A stretch of 64,000 nt of DNA from Rhodococcus sp. P-2 (GTDB lineage Bacteria > Actinomycetota > Actinomycetes > Mycobacteriales > Mycobacteriaceae), in contig NZ_CP066779.1 in the NCBI RefSeq assembly GCF_016598535.1, positions 2,852,001 through 2,916,000 on the forward strand, given 5' to 3'. The notes beneath the pieces are model-generated. The model was given only the letters and a program-made list of their open reading frames with translations, did no database searches and had not been told where the DNA came from. A program made the position numbers and the translations under genes. Below are positions 60,129 to 64,000 of the stretch, one piece after another (within the stretch, counting starts at the first letter, position 1; each line of letters begins with the position of its first letter).

Positions 60129-61151
60129 ATGACACCACTCCTGTTACCGACGCCAGATACCGATGCCGAGTTCGCTCGCATCACCGCTGCACTGACTCGT
60201 CGCGGCTTTCTCGGCGGAAGTGCCGCCGCACTGTCCATGCTCGCTCTTGCCGGATGCGGCAGCGGGGACGCCGGTGGCGGTGCGGACGGCGAAACTCGGA
60301 CGGTGCAGACCCACTACGGCCCCGTGGATGTTCCCGTCGATCCGCAGCGCATCGTCGCCGTCTCGTACAACACTCCGTGGCAGCTGCAGGCCGTCGGCGC
60401 CCAACCCGTGGCGACGCTCGACTACAGCGCGTACATCGACCAGTTCACGCCCGCGCAGCAGAAGTTCATCGACGGTTTGTCCTCAGTGGGGGTCTTTCTC
60501 GAGGTGAACCGCGAAGCGGTCGTCGCTGCTGCGCCCGACCTCATCGTGGGCGATGCTTACGAGATCGACGAGGACATGTTCCGCGAGCTCTCGAAAATTG
60601 CTCCTACAGCAGTGTATTCGGGCACCAATCGATCGGACTGGCGTACCGTCGCCGAGGGAGTGGCAGACGCGGTCAACAAGGGTTCGGCTCTGACATCGAA
60701 CCGCGAGAAATACCAGGCGATGCAGGAGCGAATCCGCACCGAATACTCCGCTCAGCTTCGGGGCAACCGTTGGGCCCAGGTCGCAATCGGAGGCTCGGAA
60801 GGACTCTTCTCGATTCTGTATCCGACCGGCGTCACGGGAGCGATGCTCGCCGACCTCGACGTGACCCGCGGCGAGTTCATCCCTGATCTCAATCCGTCCA
60901 CCGGCTTCGAGGCTTTTCCCTTCGAACAACTCGAAATGCTGCGGGACGTCACCGTGGTGATCTACCCCAAGCAACCCGACGGAACCGATTCTGCGGGAAT
61001 GAAATCCATCTTCGCCAACCCGCTGTGGAGCCGCATTCCTGCGATCGCGTCCGGGCAGTCATTCGGAATCAGCACGCAGGTCACCGACTACGGCACAGCG
61101 ATCAATTGGCTCAGCGAACTCGAATCCGGCGCCTTGGAGGCACTTTCATGA
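60129..61151 (+). CDS. Tat-exported siderophore-binding lipoprotein 1
   Basis: A 340-residue FecB/FhuD-type binding protein; AGGAAA precedes ATG 60129. An unusual 24-residue pre-sequence (MTPLLLPTPDTDAEFARITA) precedes the twin-arginine motif TRRGFLGG, a hydrophobic core and the lipobox LAGC, so it is a Tat lipoprotein. Mature features: VDPQRIVAVSYNTPWQLQAVG, AAPDLIVGDAYEID and a C-terminal IAIN-WLSELE region. It overlaps the next gene by 4 bp. An IdeR-like box is at 60092-60105. No ABC permease is in the window beside it. Confidence 0.9.
   Translation: MTPLLLPTPDTDAEFARITAALTRRGFLGGSAAALSMLALAGCGSGDAGGGADGETRTVQTHYGPVDVPVDPQRIVAVSYNTPWQLQAVGAQPVATLDYSAYIDQFTPAQQKFIDGLSSVGVFLEVNREAVVAAAPDLIVGDAYEIDEDMFRELSKIAPTAVYSGTNRSDWRTVAEGVADAVNKGSALTSNREKYQAMQERIRTEYSAQLRGNRWAQVAIGGSEGLFSILYPTGVTGAMLADLDVTRGEFIPDLNPSTGFEAFPFEQLEMLRDVTVVIYPKQPDGTDSAGMKSIFANPLWSRIPAIASGQSFGISTQVTDYGTAINWLSELESGALEALS
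60159..60196 (+). repeat. 38-bp exact repeat in Tat signal region, copy 1
   Basis: Identical to 61178-61215 over 38 bp. It encodes TDAEFARITAALT, just before the twin-arginine pair. The rest of the two genes has diverged, so this piece was either strongly conserved or homogenised by gene conversion. Confidence 0.9.
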
Positions 61152-62161
61152 CATCACTTCTCCTACCTACATCCGACACCGATGCCGAGTTCGCTCGCAT
61201 CACCGCTGCACTGACCCGGCGAGGTTTTCTCGGCGCCGGCGCGCTGGCCGGGATCGGATTGCTCACGGCCTGTGGAACCAGCTCCGGTGAATCGGCCGAG
61301 GGCTCGATGCGCACCATCAACACTGCTCTGGGCCAGATGGAGGTTCCCACCAATCCGCAACGGGTGGTCAGCGCCGATTACTACACGGGCCCCGCGATGT
61401 TCGACGCCGGATTCACACCCGTCGGACTGCCGGTCGACTACGAGAACGCCGACGGTGTCCCGGAACCGTATGCGTCTGCGCTGCGGTCCCTCCCGAAGGT
61501 GGGGCGTTGGTACGAGCCGAACGCCGAGGCGATTGCGGCTTTGTCTCCCGACTTGATCGTGATGACCAACCTGCTGTCGGAGAACAACCCGGATCTCTAC
61601 GAGCAGATCCGGTCGATCGCCCCGACCGCGGTTTTTGCCGAAGACGGGCAGTACGCGTGGAAGGAGCGCGCCCTCGGAGTCGCGGACGCGCTCAACCAGA
61701 GCGCGAAGGTTCAGGAGTTGGCAGATCGTTACCAGGCGCGGATCGCCAAGTTCCGTAGCGACAACGCTGATGTGTTGAGCAAGGTGAAGGTCGTCTACAC
61801 CACGTACTTCGAGGAAAGTGGCTTCTCGCTGTACTCGCCGACCAAGTATCAGACGACGGTCATCAGCGAAGCCGGGTTCCAGTTCAACGACCGCTCACTC
61901 GCAATCCCTGCCGGCAGTAACGAGTGGTTCCCGAAGGAGCAGTTGGAGCTGCTCGACGAGGCCGACGTCATCATCACCAACAGTGGCAAGGGTCCAATCG
62001 ACGAGAAGTTGGCGAACGACACCATCTTCCAGCGTCTGCGCGCCGTCAAGAACGATCAGGTGTACTCGTTCGACTACGAGGGCGTCGCGTCATTCGGTTG
62101 GGCCCTGACGTTCCTCGAGCAGTTCCAGCCGATCGCCGAGGAGATCAGAGCCAAGCTCTGA
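61148..62161 (+). CDS. Tat-exported siderophore-binding lipoprotein 2 (tandem paralogue)
   Basis: A 337-residue paralogue of the preceding gene. ATG 61148 overlaps the stop of its neighbour (ATGA); longer upstream frames lie inside that gene. The same pre-Tat sequence DTDAEFARITAALTRRGFLG is present, then a hydrophobic core and the lipobox LTAC. The mature domains diverge strongly (NPQRVVSADYYTGPAMFDAGF), so the two probably bind different siderophores. The N-terminal coding DNA contains a 38-bp stretch identical to the first copy. It is probably under the same iron control. Confidence 0.9.
   Translation: MTSLLLPTSDTDAEFARITAALTRRGFLGAGALAGIGLLTACGTSSGESAEGSMRTINTALGQMEVPTNPQRVVSADYYTGPAMFDAGFTPVGLPVDYENADGVPEPYASALRSLPKVGRWYEPNAEAIAALSPDLIVMTNLLSENNPDLYEQIRSIAPTAVFAEDGQYAWKERALGVADALNQSAKVQELADRYQARIAKFRSDNADVLSKVKVVYTTYFEESGFSLYSPTKYQTTVISEAGFQFNDRSLAIPAGSNEWFPKEQLELLDEADVIITNSGKGPIDEKLANDTIFQRLRAVKNDQVYSFDYEGVASFGWALTFLEQFQPIAEEIRAKL
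61178..61215 (+). repeat. 38-bp exact repeat in Tat signal region, copy 2
   Basis: Partner of 60159-60196. It codes for the same residues in the second binding protein. The distance between copies is 1019 bp, so the repeat could mediate deletion of one gene or gene conversion. Confidence 0.9.
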
Positions 62162-62173
62162 CCTCCTCAGCGA

Positions 62174-63625
62174 TCAAGAGGAAGCCGGCGTCACCACATC
62201 CAGTCTCGGTTGATGCTTCTCGGTGTATGCCCACGGGCGGATCTTCTCCAGTGCTTTGCCGATCCGGAACACGGTCGGTTCGTCGTAGGTGTGGCCGACG
62301 ATCTGGACGCCCGTGGGGACGCCGTTGTGTGCGTGTCCACTGGGTACCGCCAATACGGGGCACCGATTGGCGACGTTGAACGGCAACGTGAGAAGTGCTT
62401 CGGCGGTGGTGTTCACGTGCTGGCCCGCCACAGTGAGGCCGTCGAGCAAAGACTCGCCTGCCGGGAAGGCGATGGTGCCGGAGGTCGGGCAGATCAGCGC
62501 ATCGAAAGGAGCCATTGCCTCGGCGAGCTCTCGTTGCATCTGCGTTTCCTTGCGAAGGCCGTCCAGAAATGACATTTCCGCAGCGCCCTTCGACGTGATC
62601 GCGACATTGTCGAGCGTGTAATCGGCAAGAAGATCACCGTGGGCGCGAGCAACTTCCGCGACGGATGCTCCCATGATCGTTCCGAAATGCACCTTCACCG
62701 CTGCCGCCATCGAATCGCGAGTCCACGGCAGTTCGATCTCCTCGACGATCGCTCCTGCGTCGACCAACGACTGCGCGAGCGCCCGTGTATTCGCCTCGAT
62801 GTCAGGTTCGATGGGGAAGTCACCGAGCCGCAGGCACAGGGCAATTCGCATTCCCTCGACCGACGGGTACTCGTGCGGCAGCGTGATCGCCGGCCTCAGC
62901 GAAGAATGATCACGCGGGTCCGGCCCGATCAGAACGTTGGCCAACAGAATCGCGTCGTCGACAGTTCTGGCCATGGGACCGTCGCCGCGGTAGGAATCCA
63001 TGGAGAGCGGGGCGACCCCGGGAATGCGTCCGTACGACGCTTTGAGGCCGACGGTGCCGGTGAAACCCGCCGGGCCTCGTGTCGACCCGCCGATATCGGA
63101 TGCTGTTGCCAGAGTGGTAGTTCCGGCGGCCAGCGCGGCGCCCGCTCCTCCCGACGAGCCGCCAGGGCTGTACTCGAGGTTCCAGGGATTACGAGTCACC
63201 CCCCACAGTGGAGAGTGGGTGAACGCCGCAACGCAGAACTCCGGCGTCGTCGTGCGGGCATGGATCAGGCCGCCTGCTGCCAGAACTCGATCGATCACCG
63301 GCGCGTTCTCGCGGGCGATGTTGCCGCGCCCAGCCAGTGAGCCCTCGGTCAGTGACCTTCCGGCGATAGCGTGTTTTTCCTTGGCAGCTACCGGAATTCC
63401 CTCCAGCGGCCGCGGGTCTGGTCCCTGGCCGCCGTAGCGGCGCTCTGCCTCCCGAGCGCCGACGAGTGCCTCGTCGAACATCTTCTCGGTGAAAGCATTG
63501 ATGTGTTGTTCGAACTTCTCCGTTCGGGCGACTACTGCTTGTAGCAGTTCGACCGGAGACAGTTCTCGCGTGCGAAAGTGGGCAATCGCTTCGGTGGCGC
63601 TGAGGTAATGCAGTTCGTCTGTCAT
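62174..63625 (-). CDS. amidase-signature family hydrolase
   Basis: A 483-residue amidase. The catalytic region shows IPVAAKEKHAIAGRSLTEGS (Lys) and PGGSSGGAGAALAAGTTTLATASDIGGSTRGPAGF (cis-Ser, nucleophile Ser). The end CPVLAVPSGHAHNGVPTGVQIVG matches amidases. It differs clearly from the amidase at 54830-56242, so the two are not a recent duplication. The M20 amidohydrolase gene lies 33 bp upstream on the same strand; amide and N-acyl hydrolysis may be two steps of one catabolic route (inference). Confidence 0.9.
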   Translation of the reverse strand: MTDELHYLSATEAIAHFRTRELSPVELLQAVVARTEKFEQHINAFTEKMFDEALVGAREAERRYGGQGPDPRPLEGIPVAAKEKHAIAGRSLTEGSLAGRGNIARENAPVIDRVLAAGGLIHARTTTPEFCVAAFTHSPLWGVTRNPWNLEYSPGGSSGGAGAALAAGTTTLATASDIGGSTRGPAGFTGTVGLKASYGRIPGVAPLSMDSYRGDGPMARTVDDAILLANVLIGPDPRDHSSLRPAITLPHEYPSVEGMRIALCLRLGDFPIEPDIEANTRALAQSLVDAGAIVEEIELPWTRDSMAAAVKVHFGTIMGASVAEVARAHGDLLADYTLDNVAITSKGAAEMSFLDGLRKETQMQRELAEAMAPFDALICPTSGTIAFPAGESLLDGLTVAGQHVNTTAEALLTLPFNVANRCPVLAVPSGHAHNGVPTGVQIVGHTYDEPTVFRIGKALEKIRPWAYTEKHQPRLDVVTPASS

Positions 63626-63658
63626 GACGTTATCTCCCTGGAGGGGTGTCGGTAGGAA

Positions 63659-64000
63659 TCACGCGCTTCGTGCAAGGGCACCCAACGCGGCAGCAGTCAT
63701 GGCCGTGACACCTTCGGGTAGAGCCGCGGACGGATCGGGCGCAAAGCGCGGTGAATGATTCGACGGCGTGCCGGGAGGAATCCGTCCCTCGGCGAGCGCG
63801 GCGAGGGCAGTTTCGTCGAAACTCTGAAGCGCGGTCCCGCCGAAATGCCAGAATACGGAGGGGCACTGGGCGGCAGTGCCGAAGACGCCGAAGTCCTCGC
63901 TGCCTGAAAGCGGTTGCGGCAGAGTGTACATTCCCAACCCGGCCCGGCGTAGGTCCGACATCACCGTGGACGTTGCGTCCGGAGTGTTGACCGTAGCCGG
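63659..64000 (-). CDS. M20-family amidohydrolase, C-terminal part (runs off right edge)
   Basis: An open frame entering from the right edge and ending at 63659, 114 codons visible. SGSEDFGVFG and the end PSVFWHFGGTALQ, PPGTPSNHSPRFAPDPSAALPEGV match the C-terminal metal-binding and closing segments of M20D amidohydrolases (N-acyl-amino-acid or hippurate hydrolase type), with the final His ligand in SNHSP. The N-terminal half lies beyond the window. Probably co-transcribed with the downstream amidase. Confidence 0.85.
   Translation of the reverse strand, partial: PATVNTPDATSTVMSDLRRAGLGMYTLPQPLSGSEDFGVFGTAAQCPSVFWHFGGTALQSFDETALAALAEGRIPPGTPSNHSPRFAPDPSAALPEGVTAMTAAALGALARSA

Noticed and set aside
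1..64000. tRNA, rRNA, insertion sequences, prophage or integrase genes
   Set aside because: No cloverleaf-like sequence, rRNA segment, transposase or integrase motif was recognised on either strand. A dedicated scan (tRNAscan-SE, Rfam) would be decisive for small RNAs.

Overview
The window reads as a chromosomal stretch of a GC-rich nocardioform actinobacterium, most probably Rhodococcus (R. erythropolis/qingshengii clade; inferred from gene content). Pointers are a single-chain long-chain acyl-CoA carboxylase, an Stf0-type sulfotransferase beside cysD/cysNC, DUF222/HNH (13E12-like) proteins, DUF6474, DUF6325 and SHOCT proteins, many FadE/SDR/MaoC genes, IdeR-like boxes, and frequent GTG starts with 4-nt ATGA/GTGA overlaps. 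I see no rRNA, tRNA, insertion sequence, prophage or CRISPR array.

Layout. 1-209: start of a DUF222 protein. 302-4016: a LuxR-type two-component system divergent from an FtsX/ATPase ABC pair. 4128-7300: PAS protein, TetR regulator with a double palindromic operator, a saccharopine-dehydrogenase-like enzyme and an SDR. 7330-17423: an azole-type RiPP locus (below). 17425-21741: SHOCT, DUF6325, DHA2 exporter, a membrane protein and a DinB protein. 21743-24678: YfcC carrier with an M20 dipeptidase. 24829-30381: TetR, acyl-CoA synthetase and fused acyl-CoA carboxylase. 30438-35405: sulfatase, cysNC, cysD and sulfotransferase. 35528-38228: copper genes (CopD, CopC, YcnI) and a small membrane protein. 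38243-48369: DUF6474, a RecB-like nuclease, a GGDEF-EAL protein, an SDR, a frameshifted DUF6308 gene, a DUF222-HNH protein, a flavin monooxygenase and a GNAT enzyme. 48366-54809: TetR plus a beta-oxidation operon (thiolase, SRPBCC, MaoC, SDR, double acyl-CoA dehydrogenase). 54830-58005: amidase, an unannotated 52-residue Gln/Pro-rich peptide gene with its own terminator, a fatty-acid-hydroxylase-like membrane enzyme and a FadR-type regulator. 58060-62161: three iron-siderophore-type binding proteins and an AraC regulator, with IdeR-like boxes. 62174-64000: amidase and the end of an M20 amidohydrolase.

The standout is 7330-17423. On the minus strand lie a 62-residue peptide gene (12283-12471), a hairpin, a short ThiF/E1-like leader-binding protein, a CocE-type hydrolase and two YcaO proteins, the four proteins being overlap-coupled. 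On the plus strand lie an MFS exporter and then a coupled operon: FecCD permease, ATPase, binding lipoprotein and a SagB-type azoline dehydrogenase. The peptide carries two copies of ALQGVGTNALVDNPF(T/S)F. Their DNA differs by six synonymous changes and one Thr/Ser swap, so selection appears to act on the peptide. Large Zur/Fur-like palindromes sit in front of the peptide gene and in front of the transporter/SagB operon. I propose a metal-regulated RiPP metallophore: made from the duplicated-core peptide, exported by the MFS protein and re-imported by the FecCD-type transporter. The biosynthetic genes are well supported; the metallophore role is inference.
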